Below are positions 54,901-61,988 of a stretch of 64,000 bases of DNA, piece after piece. Position 1 is the first letter of the stretch, and every line of letters begins with the position of its first letter. The position numbers and the translations under genes are program-made. The notes beneath the pieces were generated by a model that was not told the origin of the DNA, did not search any database, and saw only the letters and a list, made by a program, of their open reading frames with translations. The stretch comes from CAZKZZ01 sp964557375 (lineage in GTDB: Bacteria > Spirochaetota > Spirochaetia > SPDA01 > CAZJBZ01): contig CAZKZZ010000002.1 of the NCBI GenBank assembly GCA_964557375.1, positions 1 to 64,000 on the forward strand. The letters run 5' to 3'.

Positions 54901-56765
54901 TCTCTGTAGAAAAGTTTCCCTCTATTTTGTCTGGAAACCGAATATTGGCTCCCTGTTGCAAGATCGCCTCCTGCCGGTACACTGGCCGGAAACAGGGTGT
55001 TTCCGGTAATCGGTACAAATATCCCGTCGTTTTCCATGCTTAGTACCCGGAATGTCCCTGTTGTATCCGGTGTCGAGAAAGAGATGCCCGTGTCGAGAGA
55101 ACCGGAGAACCGGTCGGTGGTGTATGAAATTCCCGCGGTTGCCAAAACCGATCCCGGGTTTTCTCCCGCTTCGACAGTGAAGGCGTTGGGAAGAACGTTC
55201 CATTTGATACCGGTAGCGGCGTCGAGGGTGAGCTCAGGGGTAAGGTGAAAACGGTTTCCAATACCGCCTATCAGATTTCCCCCGCCCGATTGGGATGCAG
55301 TGCGGTAGAGAATTTCTATCCGGTCCTGCGGATGGATATAGGTGTAGAAGGTGATCAACCCGGAGTCACTGTCGAACTCAAACGACTGTTCTTCTCTGCC
55401 GTTTATTTTTACCGTTATCGAACCCGGTATCACGTCCCCTTCCAAATAGTAACCGTCACTTTCGAGTAATGCCTCGATTCGAAGTTCTTTACTGATATAT
55501 CCGCTCCTCGTTTCCCGGTCGGGACCGTAGAGAAAGGGAAATGATCCCGCGAGCGGATACCTGTTCGACGGGTCCCTTATATCTGATCCTGAATAGAACA
55601 ATATGACCCGACTGTGTTCACGGTCCAGTTTGGTTTTGACCGTCTCACTCGAGCCGAGTATGTCCGCTTTATCGATCAACTCTGTTTTTACCCGCCAGGC
55701 TTCATCCGGGAGGTCGATTGTAACGGCATAGCTGCTCTGCAGTTCGAACGGAGAGAACACTCCCGGCTCGTTTACAAGAAGACACTCTTTTCCGTTTACG
55801 ACTACCCGTCTCTCCTCCATGTCCTCTCCGAGATAATCGTCGAGGTCCCATGAAAAGTCTATCGGTTCATCCGCGGGGTCGAGCTCCCCGTCGGTAAGGC
55901 CGCAGAGAAACCCTTTTCCGAGAGTAGGATCACCCACTTCCTTTCCTGCTTTCGTGTAGTAGACCAGTACACGCTGGGTTACGGAAGTATCAAAAAGCAC
56001 CCACCCGTTTTCTTCTGAAATGACGGCTTCGTCTGATTGTATGTTACGGTAGTAATGCTCTCCACTCCCGTCGGAAAACGGTCCCTTACTGTCTTCTATA
56101 TAGATCTCGACATTATCCACCCCCGCGTCAGGAAAAAGGAACTGGTACCCCTGCCTATAATTACTGAGCTGGATCGTCTGTTCGACAATCTCATAGTGGC
56201 CTCTGTATATCTTTTTCTGTTTCTCCGCGGGATCATATCTGACCATTACTTCGTGCGTTGAGAAATCAGATTCGAACAGGGCTTTGCCCCCTAAAGAGTG
56301 GGGCGGGTTCTCATACGTCTCTAAAAAACTGTATGTGTCCATGGTAATGGACGTGTTGCCGATAAGCACCGATTGGAGGAACTCCTCTTCAGCCCCCCTA
56401 TAACCCAACAGAAAGGTGTTGTCATCACTGTCTTCTTTAACGGTGGTTTCAAAAAAAAATCTGTTCAGCAGCCAAAGGGACAACGTGAGGTCAGGCACTT
56501 GATTGAAAATAATCCCCTGCGTATAGGTGGGGAAGGGGAGAGGCGTGACCGTATCATCTTCGGTATCGATCCCGAACCCGAATGACCCGGTGAGAGTGAG
56601 GTCCCACGAGCCCAATAAAAAAAGCTCCATATCGGCGTCCCACAGCTGGGTTTCGAAGAGTGCCTCCGGTGCTTCTTCTTCGAGGGGGATATACTGTTGT
56701 GCCGAGAGGAACGAAGAGACGAGAGAAAAAAGAAATAGAAGAAGACTTGTCCTTTTTCGCCACAC
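51984..56765 (-). CDS. giant outer-membrane/surface protein with calcium-loop motifs
   Basis: This protein of about 1590 residues is rich in beta strands and has an N-terminal signal sequence (RKRTSLLLFLFSLVSSFLSAQ). The C-terminal 500 residues show barrel-like strand pairs and end EGHISF. The middle contains two DxDxDG-type loops (DLDDDGILDSE near 54560 and DTNGNGVLDSE near 54420) and a carbohydrate-module-like segment (GTLYLDELYLD). The large strand-rich extracellular part recalls SprA-type proteins, but I cannot show homology. The open frame begins at 56816; GTG 56765 sits directly before the signal sequence and just after a promoter. It heads the outer-membrane block that runs into mutL. 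Confidence 0.6.
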   Translation of the reverse strand: MWRKRTSLLLFLFSLVSSFLSAQQYIPLEEEAPEALFETQLWDADMELFLLGSWDLTLTGSFGFGIDTEDDTVTPLPFPTYTQGIIFNQVPDLTLSLWLLNRFFFETTVKEDSDDNTFLLGYRGAEEEFLQSVLIGNTSITMDTYSFLETYENPPHSLGGKALFESDFSTHEVMVRYDPAEKQKKIYRGHYEIVEQTIQLSNYRQGYQFLFPDAGVDNVEIYIEDSKGPFSDGSGEHYYRNIQSDEAVISEENGWVLFDTSVTQRVLVYYTKAGKEVGDPTLGKGFLCGLTDGELDPADEPIDFSWDLDDYLGEDMEERRVVVNGKECLLVNEPGVFSPFELQSSYAVTIDLPDEAWRVKTELIDKADILGSSETVKTKLDREHSRVILFYSGSDIRDPSNRYPLAGSFPFLYGPDRETRSGYISKELRIEALLESDGYYLEGDVIPGSITVKINGREEQSFEFDSDSGLITFYTYIHPQDRIEILYRTASQSGGGNLIGGIGNRFHLTPELTLDAATGIKWNVLPNAFTVEAGENPGSVLATAGISYTTDRFSGSLDTGISFSTPDTTGTFRVLSMENDGIFVPITGNTLFPASVPAGGDLATGSQYSVSRQNRGKLFYRDYNSYNVLGNSQLMPYTWDPPDDQIYSYSTGNPAGPYPALSDTEEITGTIMVMDYSLSESKPWTGAQIPLTGSGGTLDLSGINSIRFKWKGSTDGPTPRVFFHIGKIDEDLDDDGILDSETSEQDSGFQFNDPSNGVILFVGGGPQGTGNYSIESEDTNGNGVLDSENDDLIIKEELSYPGSSWKQIDIRLTENQRNKLQAANAVRIIIYNDANEKTEGKLLVSGITLAGSSFKAEATDPGTVRAREITESEDPLEERFPEVQETFHPLNTAQQVLEVDWNDIPDGGNWELTGYTNRTPVTDYRYAVFYIRTGKEIDDEDAEFSMRILGDDDRGLRVSMPLKRYTDWKKVTIDREAETITIDGESVKDGNVRFEETTGTLSKIIISSQNSSSGTLYLDELYLDTAYVQVSAGVRGTFEYTYPETIIAVDSVPILSNIRLKESISLIGENFATAYGETLSASTVDSMTEAEATLLFTRLGANIGIIYAEPNLFLSGGHRIQIPSLPSSPVTFVDSYSESNEDEGRSFSRENNLTVAVPSLFSLRFIAKSSFFNPTLQQEWSGTLSSQFTFPFRLELKTDFRQASETFELEEITYFENWIERYDLLAPVMTDLGAERGSTESALFSLTTVPVGFELAPEFGYSNSGYSDRTQENSGEIGFTLPVTIMHDTPFSWKITPSYNRQFSYTVPAKLGESFGEDYNLYFETLPGQSYIYDNAPGEDLFSTAVADTFESTTDSLSNAYYQPELSVTYSRNPGSYIRDLFIPSRSELSFSRSLERVESNVTDTFMWQFSFRNTAINLFGNKGAYPTFPFYETEELTLSSELKAEYENSTSPTDITLIIQNLWVFEGKGEHELILENRFSHTWAEENTVSDDLTLSYTWQKYPRFQLTLPFFTSRQEQKPYFLHTESLELSFSPGQTEEFTTAFLTTVRHETGLIFPEIGSIKAFASLGLSQEEADLILFGFQAGIEGHISF

Positions 56766-56771
56766 TGTGCA

Positions 56772-56799
56772 ATAATACCAGAAATACAGTTTTACACAA
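56772..56799 (-). promoter_or_regulatory. promoter of the giant outer-membrane protein
   Basis: On the minus strand TTGTGT (56794-56799) and an extended -10, TGG-TATTAT (TATTAT at 56772-56777), are 16 bp apart. The GTG at 56765 follows 6 nt later, so the transcript would be leaderless. It faces the divergent 56882 gene. Confidence 0.45.
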
Positions 56800-56881
56800 A
56801 TATGAGTGTACAGCAAAAACTACTGTTTTTCAGGAAACTCTTTCGTCATGAAAATAGATTATTTTGCCGAAAAAGAAAAAA

Positions 56882-57808
56882 ATGAACGGTGAAATCCAAA
56901 AAGCTGCAGCTTTCATAAATCGTTTGCTTCAGAATCCCGCACTCAGCGGATTGACGCCGCTGCAGAAAGAGGAGCAGATCCTCCAATTTCTGACACAAAA
57001 CGGACCGCAGCTCTATCCCACGCTCTCTTCCGGAAACTTCTTTCCGGGGAAGAATTGGGAGCAAATCTGGAATCTTCTCATGCAGGCGTTAGTGGGAGAG
57101 ATAAACAAGATTTTTCTGCCGAATTTAAAAACAATCATCTATGACAAGATCCAACTCTCTTTCATCCCTTTCCTTCGACAGCAAAAAATTCCCTACCAGA
57201 ACATCAAGCAGGAATTGTTCGATTTTTATTCAAAATTGGTTCAGAAGCCTGAAGCGAGGTGCGGTTTTACCGGTGCTTTTTCGGCACTTGTTTTTAATTT
57301 TACCGAAAAGTATGTACATGAGATCTATAATCGCAAAGAGTATATCCACTTTGAGCTTATAAAGGTCCAGCGGCTCAAAATGCCCAAAGAAGAAATGCGG
57401 CATTTCTTGAACGTATCCATTCTATTACGGCCTCTCATCCATTTGATGACCACAGGGGCGGGTAATGCATCCGGCAGCGGCATCAGCATTGTTCAAAGTC
57501 AATTCGCGGATAAGGTGTTCCTTTCTGCCAAAAACCAGCTCAAGTACCTGCCTGATCAGGTTTTACGAAGCGGTATCAACAGCAATGTCTCATTCCTGGA
57601 AAACAGAAATTTGGAGGCAACATCCCGCATTACTGCACTATTTTCATCCCGGTGCAGAAATTACAATCCAAACGTAAAGGTTGACCGAGGCGCGGATTCC
57701 GCGGACAAGAGCTGGTTTAGCATCGCCCGGCGAAATTTCAAGTTTTATGGATATGATGTCAAGATGCTGGACGAGTTATATAAAATAGCTGCGGAAAATG
57801 GATGGTAA
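56882..57808 (+). CDS. unknown helical protein, operon partner of the voltage-sensor/HAMP gene
   Basis: I do not recognise this 308-residue protein. It is mostly alpha-helical, basic and without signal peptide or membrane segment. Residues GFTGAFSALVFNFTEKYVHEIYNRKEYIHFELIKVQRL form the best-conserved-looking core. ATG 56882 is preferred to an in-frame TTG at 56864. It overlaps the next gene by 11 bp, so both should be translated from one transcript, which makes it a candidate partner of the membrane protein. Possibly a spirochaete-specific cytoplasmic protein. Confidence 0.45.
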   Translation: MNGEIQKAAAFINRLLQNPALSGLTPLQKEEQILQFLTQNGPQLYPTLSSGNFFPGKNWEQIWNLLMQALVGEINKIFLPNLKTIIYDKIQLSFIPFLRQQKIPYQNIKQELFDFYSKLVQKPEARCGFTGAFSALVFNFTEKYVHEIYNRKEYIHFELIKVQRLKMPKEEMRHFLNVSILLRPLIHLMTTGAGNASGSGISIVQSQFADKVFLSAKNQLKYLPDQVLRSGINSNVSFLENRNLEATSRITALFSSRCRNYNPNVKVDRGADSADKSWFSIARRNFKFYGYDVKMLDELYKIAAENGW

Positions 57809-59219
57809 AACAATGGAAACTAGAGATAAAGTAGGGCGAATATTTGAAAATATCGTTGTCATCGCGATATTGCTGGTACTCATCCAGACGTTTCTCGAGG
57901 ATTTTGCCGTTGTAGTAGGCTGGTCCTGGGATATACGAAAAATATTGGTTTTTTCAGGTTTCTGTTTCGATCTCTTTTTTACGATCGAGTTTTTCACCAG
58001 ACTTTTTTATTCGATAATCGACGGTGATGTAAAAGGCTACATTTTCCAGCGGCGGGGATGGATTGATTTTCTCGCTTCAATTCCACTGCTGCTTCTCAAT
58101 TCCGGGCCTGCGGTTCTTGCAATCGTAGCCGGTGGAGGATCAACTCTTGTTTTAGGCGGTTTTCTCAATGTGCTGAAGGTGGTCAAAGCAATCCGTATTG
58201 CCCGAATTCTGCGCCTGTTGCGTGTACTCAAAGTGTTCAAACAGATCAAATACGCGGATTCCAAAATGGCCCAGCGTCATATTGCCATGATCACAACCAT
58301 CACCATTACCGTTTTCGTTTTTATTATTTTTGCTGTATCGATATTCTCCCCGGTGTTAGGACTGCCGACAGTAGATAAGACATTCGAGAAGAAGCACAAT
58401 ACCACTTTTGAAAAAATACAGGAACATATTGAGAATGACCGGTGGCGTTCGGCAGTCTATGAGGCTGAGAACTCTTCGGACCTGCTGATCTTCAAAGTAG
58501 AAGAAGAGACCCTATTCTCCCGGTACGATAAAGATGAATATGCCCGCCGATTCGGACCGAGTGATTACAGCTACATAAAGGCGGAAGACTATGAAGCGTA
58601 TTTTACTCTTAACGGGCTGCATAAACTTCAGTCGAAAGACACACTGCTCTATTTTATCATTGTGGTTGTGCTGGTAATCGTGTTTTTGGTTTATTACAGC
58701 CCGATGTTCGCCATAACAGTGACAGACCCGATCCATGTTATGAAAAGAGGAATGGAGGACACATCGTACAATCTCGAAGTGCGGGTCCCTCCCCAGTTTA
58801 GAAACGATGATGTGTTCGAACTCGCCGCTCTCTACAACGAAGTGTTTCTGCCTATGAAAGACAGAGATTCCGGCGATGATTCGGGAGGAATGGCTGATCT
58901 GAAAATGGATGATTTTAAGGACATACTGGATTCAGGAATCCCGGATTCAGGAATCCCAGATTCAGGAATCCCGGATACAGGGATCCCGGATGCAGGAATC
59001 CCTGACGACGATGTCCCGGAAACCGAATCCCTTGAATCAGAGATTTTAGACACAGAAGAACCGGAAGCGGAGTTTTCCGAGGACGATCTTTCAGACCTGG
59101 ATTTCCCGGATGCCGATTTCTCGGACCTGGAGGTCCCCGATTTCAATCTCGAAGAAGAAGAAGAAATAACAGAAGAGATAGAAGAGACAGAAGAAACGGA
59201 AGATAAAGAAGAAAGTTAG
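57798..59219 (+). CDS. voltage-sensor domain fused to a two-TM/HAMP receptor module (no pore)
   Basis: Residues 15-150 read as an S1-S4 voltage-sensor. S2 has F61-x2-E64 as the charge-transfer site. S3 contains D90 in RRGWIDFLAS. S4 has basic residues at 127, 130, 133, 136, 139, 142, 145 and 148, one every third position. A pore would normally follow. Instead there is a helix (163-186), an extracytoplasmic stretch of about 95 residues (no selectivity filter), a second helix (282-304), and a HAMP-like segment (305-352, with P311 and the DVFEL motif). The tail is acidic with five GIPD-type pentapeptide repeats and no kinase, chemotaxis or cyclase domain. Membrane-potential sensing is inference. 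It overlaps the upstream gene by 11 bp. Confidence 0.72.
   Translation: MDGKTMETRDKVGRIFENIVVIAILLVLIQTFLEDFAVVVGWSWDIRKILVFSGFCFDLFFTIEFFTRLFYSIIDGDVKGYIFQRRGWIDFLASIPLLLLNSGPAVLAIVAGGGSTLVLGGFLNVLKVVKAIRIARILRLLRVLKVFKQIKYADSKMAQRHIAMITTITITVFVFIIFAVSIFSPVLGLPTVDKTFEKKHNTTFEKIQEHIENDRWRSAVYEAENSSDLLIFKVEEETLFSRYDKDEYARRFGPSDYSYIKAEDYEAYFTLNGLHKLQSKDTLLYFIIVVVLVIVFLVYYSPMFAITVTDPIHVMKRGMEDTSYNLEVRVPPQFRNDDVFELAALYNEVFLPMKDRDSGDDSGGMADLKMDDFKDILDSGIPDSGIPDSGIPDTGIPDAGIPDDDVPETESLESEILDTEEPEAEFSEDDLSDLDFPDADFSDLEVPDFNLEEEEEITEEIEETEETEDKEES
58926..59000 (+). repeat. 15-bp tandem repeats encoding SGIPD
   Basis: About five copies of a 15-bp unit (GATTCAGGAATCCCG and variants) code for SGIPD/TGIPD/AGIPD in the tail of the voltage-sensor/HAMP protein. 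The copies are nearly identical at DNA level, so copy number could vary between strains. Confidence 0.75.
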
Positions 59220-59224
59220 AGAAC

Positions 59225-59512
59225 GTGGTTGTTTCAATGCTGCAGTTCATCATAGAGCTGCCTGATATAAACTCGATAAAAGACAAACGCAAGATTGTCA
59301 ACTCACTCAAAGCAAAACTGCAAAACAGGTACAAGGTGTCTGTGGCTGAAGTGGATTTAATAAACTCACTTACGTTTTCTCAAATTGGAGCAGCTTTTGT
59401 CTCCAATTCCCGAAAATTCGGTGAGTCGGTAATGCAGAAGGCGTTTCAGTTTATTGAAGATGAAGTGCCCGGAAGAATACAGGATGTCCGCATCCACACA
59501 GAAACCTTTTAG
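59225..59512 (+). CDS. DUF503 (YlxP-like) family protein
   Basis: The 95-residue protein matches DUF503: ELPDINSIKDKRKIVNSLKAKLQNRYKVSVAEVDLINS. It then runs GAAFVSNSRKFGESVMQKAFQFIEDE and ends in a conserved short strand. In many genomes the family sits near ribosome-binding factor genes, but it has no proven function. GTG 59225 and ATG 59237 are both possible starts. It overlaps the convergent ComFB-like gene by 4 bp. Confidence 0.82.
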   Translation: MVVSMLQFIIELPDINSIKDKRKIVNSLKAKLQNRYKVSVAEVDLINSLTFSQIGAAFVSNSRKFGESVMQKAFQFIEDEVPGRIQDVRIHTETF

Positions 59513-60201
59513 ATTGGGAATATATAAAGATCTTTGATCGTGTAGGTTTGCTGAAGCTGAAAGGAATCTCTGAAGCCTGCATCGGATGTTAATTCGATTT
59601 CAAAAAAATGGTGGAACTCGTCGAACCCTTCTTTTTCGATGAACAGCTCAAACTCGAAAACTCTTTTCTTATCCACTGATTCCGCTTCTGCAGGATAAGG
59701 CCAAAACGTATAATGGCCGGCCGTTTTTTCAACAATCGGGTAGGGGTTGAGCCAGTTCTGATCGATCATTTTGACCGGCTTGCTCTCTGAGAGTAAGAAG
59801 ATATCTGTGTCATGAAGCGGTTCAAAATTCACACCGTTAAAAATACGGCCGACAATGGTCGGAAAATTGTACAGAGGACCGGATGGAATGTGTTCTTCAT
59901 TGTCGGGCTGTGTTCTGGTGTGCGAACGTCTTCTGCTCGAAACCTGCTGTATCCCTTCATTGATCAGCCGCACGAGATCGGCGCTTTTCTGCATGTCTTC
60001 CTGATAATCTGTGCGGAGGTGGGCCAGCCCCCGGCTCGAGAGCATGTATTGAGGCTGAATTCGATTGAGTACGAAACAGACGACATCCATTCTGCACTGT
60101 TTACAGGTGCAGTAGCCGGGATTGTTCTGTTTTGCCTCCTCATCGAATATTTCGTAGACTTTCTCGAGAACTATGTCTTCCATGAGGTTGTGGAGTTTCA
60201 T
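59509..60201 (-). CDS. ComFB-like protein
   Basis: The first 95 residues show the late competence ComFB pattern: NLMEDIVLEKVYEIFDEE, then PGYCTCKQCRMDVVCFVLNRIQPQYMLSSRG. The CxCxxC-type cysteines could bind metal. In cyanobacteria ComFB is reported as a cyclic-nucleotide (c-di-AMP/c-di-GMP) receptor, which fits the cyclic-di-GMP proteins here, but this is inference. The remaining 130 residues, after a basic Arg-rich linker, have no known domain. Confidence 0.72.
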   Translation of the reverse strand: MKLHNLMEDIVLEKVYEIFDEEAKQNNPGYCTCKQCRMDVVCFVLNRIQPQYMLSSRGLAHLRTDYQEDMQKSADLVRLINEGIQQVSSRRRSHTRTQPDNEEHIPSGPLYNFPTIVGRIFNGVNFEPLHDTDIFLLSESKPVKMIDQNWLNPYPIVEKTAGHYTFWPYPAEAESVDKKRVFEFELFIEKEGFDEFHHFFEIELTSDAGFRDSFQLQQTYTIKDLYIFPI

Positions 60202-60210
60202 TCAAGCCCC

Positions 60211-60642
60211 CTATTCGATCATGTGAAGATCCAAAACTTCTTTTAGTGATTCGATACACGCTTTGAAATCGGAAAGACATTCTCGAAGCGAATAATAATT
60301 GAGCCCGGCAAAGTAAAGTTTTGAAAATACGGAAAAAGCAATTTCATCCGTGTTTTTTTGGATATTCATGTAACAACCGAATTCATAACATATTTTCAGC
60401 ATATCTTCTATTTTTTCGCTGATAAATTTACTCAATTTAGGAGAAAAAGAAAATGTAAAGGCGATTTCTAAAAACTTGCTGTCTATATCGATGAAAAAAC
60501 CGCATTGGAATCCGTGATTATCATCAATCCCCGCGGTATAGCTGTCTTCATGTTTCTCGCCTTCGAAGATATCATAACCGAGTTCCTTAAACAGTACACG
60601 TACCCGGCGAATCCGTTCTTTCATTAGCTTTGAGTACTTCAT
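60211..60642 (-). CDS. small conserved-looking protein of unknown function
   Basis: The 143-residue acidic/neutral protein has an alpha/beta plan (GYDIFEGEKHED, CGFFIDIDSKFLEIAFTFSFSPKLSKF, CYMNIQKNTDEIAFSVFSKLYF) that recalls YbjN/secretion-chaperone folds. I see no catalytic motif. ATG 60642, with AAGGGG upstream, is preferred over the start at 60687. It lies 9 bp upstream of the ComFB-like gene. Confidence 0.5.
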   Translation of the reverse strand: MKYSKLMKERIRRVRVLFKELGYDIFEGEKHEDSYTAGIDDNHGFQCGFFIDIDSKFLEIAFTFSFSPKLSKFISEKIEDMLKICYEFGCYMNIQKNTDEIAFSVFSKLYFAGLNYYSLRECLSDFKACIESLKEVLDLHMIE

Positions 60643-60716
60643 GTTCCCCTTCCGTTTTCTCCACTGTAGTAGAGTTTTTTCGTGCATGCAAGTATACGCT
60701 GAGCCGGCATATACCT

Positions 60717-61988
60717 CTAACCGAAGAACTCTTCGATTTTCTGTGAAACTCCCTCTTGGATCAGTTTCGGCGGAACCATGACCCTGATCATCCGAAGTGA
60801 CCGGGTGAATCCTTCGACCACCGGTATAGAAAACACAGATTTTGATTCCATAAACGGAATGTAATTATCTTGTATCACGATCGGCAACTCAATTTCAAAC
60901 GAAATCGGTTCAGGGATATCAATAATGACCGGATTCAAGCCGCATTTGCTATGGTTAGGGGCTATGAGGCGGAGTAATTCTTCTTCCGCTTTCAGTCGAA
61001 GTGATAGATCGGTCATACCCTGATGGCTGCTGTTCCGCTGATCGAAATCGCATTCATATACGGTTTTAAACAATCGGCGATTGAAAACATCACTGATAAT
61101 TCCGCTATATGCGAAATCATCCCTGGAAAATGAACTGAAAAAATCATCATCATCGAGATGGTACAGATCTTCAGGTTTAATAATGCCTTCACTCACCGCT
61201 GAAAAAAGAGGTTTTTTTATCATTGCCGTAGCAATCCGTACAGTGCGATGCCAATAAACCGTACGGTACATAAGATATTTTGAGAACAGCATGTTTTCAA
61301 CCGCATGCAGTCCCTGCAGGTTGATTGACATACCTGAGTCCGGGTGCGGTTCGATACGATCGATTATAAAATCGATATCCTGTACGCCGTAAGGAACTCC
61401 GCAAAAAAAAGCGTCGCGGTTGAGATAATCGAGCTTATCGGGGTCGAGTACCCCTGAGAGCAGTTTGCGGAAAAACAGTATCTCGGGATTATCTCCGGCT
61501 TCGATTGATAAATCGATGACAGCGGCAACGAACTGTGGGTCGGTTTTTACCCGGTCCCGTAAAATCGATGAAAGGTCAGTGTTCAGGATCAGTTCTGCAG
61601 TCAAGGTCTCATGTGTTTTTAAGGGCAGTTCTTTTAAAGAATGGGCAAATGGAAAATGCCCGAGATCGTGCAAGAGAGAAGCTGCGAGAAACCCTTTTAC
61701 TCCCTCCATAGACAGAGCGGGACAATTCGGATGGTGGAGAAGAGAGTGAATGATTCGTTTTGCGATGGAAAAAACCCCTAAACTGTGAATGAAGCGCGTA
61801 TGGGTGGCCCCGGGATAGACCAGGAAAGCCGGTCCGAGCTGCTTGATCCGTCCCAATTTCTGAAATTGAGGATGCTGGACGAGTACCATCATCCCGGGTG
61901 TGAGATTGATATTTCTCCAGAGTGTGTCTCTAATCGGTTCGGTAAACTCCGAATCGAGATAGTCGAGAATGCGCTGTTTTTCGCTCAA
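60717..61988 (-). CDS. HD-domain phosphohydrolase (dGTPase/SAMHD1-like)
   Basis: The 423-residue protein has HD ligands in TRFIHSLGVFSIAKR, LLHDLGHFPFAHSLKELPLKTHE and LSGVLDPDKLDYLNRDAFFCGVPYG. These match the YwfO/SAMHD1-type branch, which acts on nucleotides such as dNTP. The full ligand set suggests activity, and the substrate is not defined. The C-terminal 150 residues are beta-rich and unassigned. It overlaps the aconitase gene by ATGA. Confidence 0.85.
   Translation of the reverse strand: MSEKQRILDYLDSEFTEPIRDTLWRNINLTPGMMVLVQHPQFQKLGRIKQLGPAFLVYPGATHTRFIHSLGVFSIAKRIIHSLLHHPNCPALSMEGVKGFLAASLLHDLGHFPFAHSLKELPLKTHETLTAELILNTDLSSILRDRVKTDPQFVAAVIDLSIEAGDNPEILFFRKLLSGVLDPDKLDYLNRDAFFCGVPYGVQDIDFIIDRIEPHPDSGMSINLQGLHAVENMLFSKYLMYRTVYWHRTVRIATAMIKKPLFSAVSEGIIKPEDLYHLDDDDFFSSFSRDDFAYSGIISDVFNRRLFKTVYECDFDQRNSSHQGMTDLSLRLKAEEELLRLIAPNHSKCGLNPVIIDIPEPISFEIELPIVIQDNYIPFMESKSVFSIPVVEGFTRSLRMIRVMVPPKLIQEGVSQKIEEFFG

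Noticed and set aside
58926..59000. CRISPR-like array
   Set aside because: Repeats are 15 bp, contiguous and in frame within a coding region, with no spacers or cas genes.
57798..59219. Annotation as a potassium channel
   Set aside because: No selectivity filter or pore loop between helices 5 and 6; a HAMP-like segment follows helix 6.
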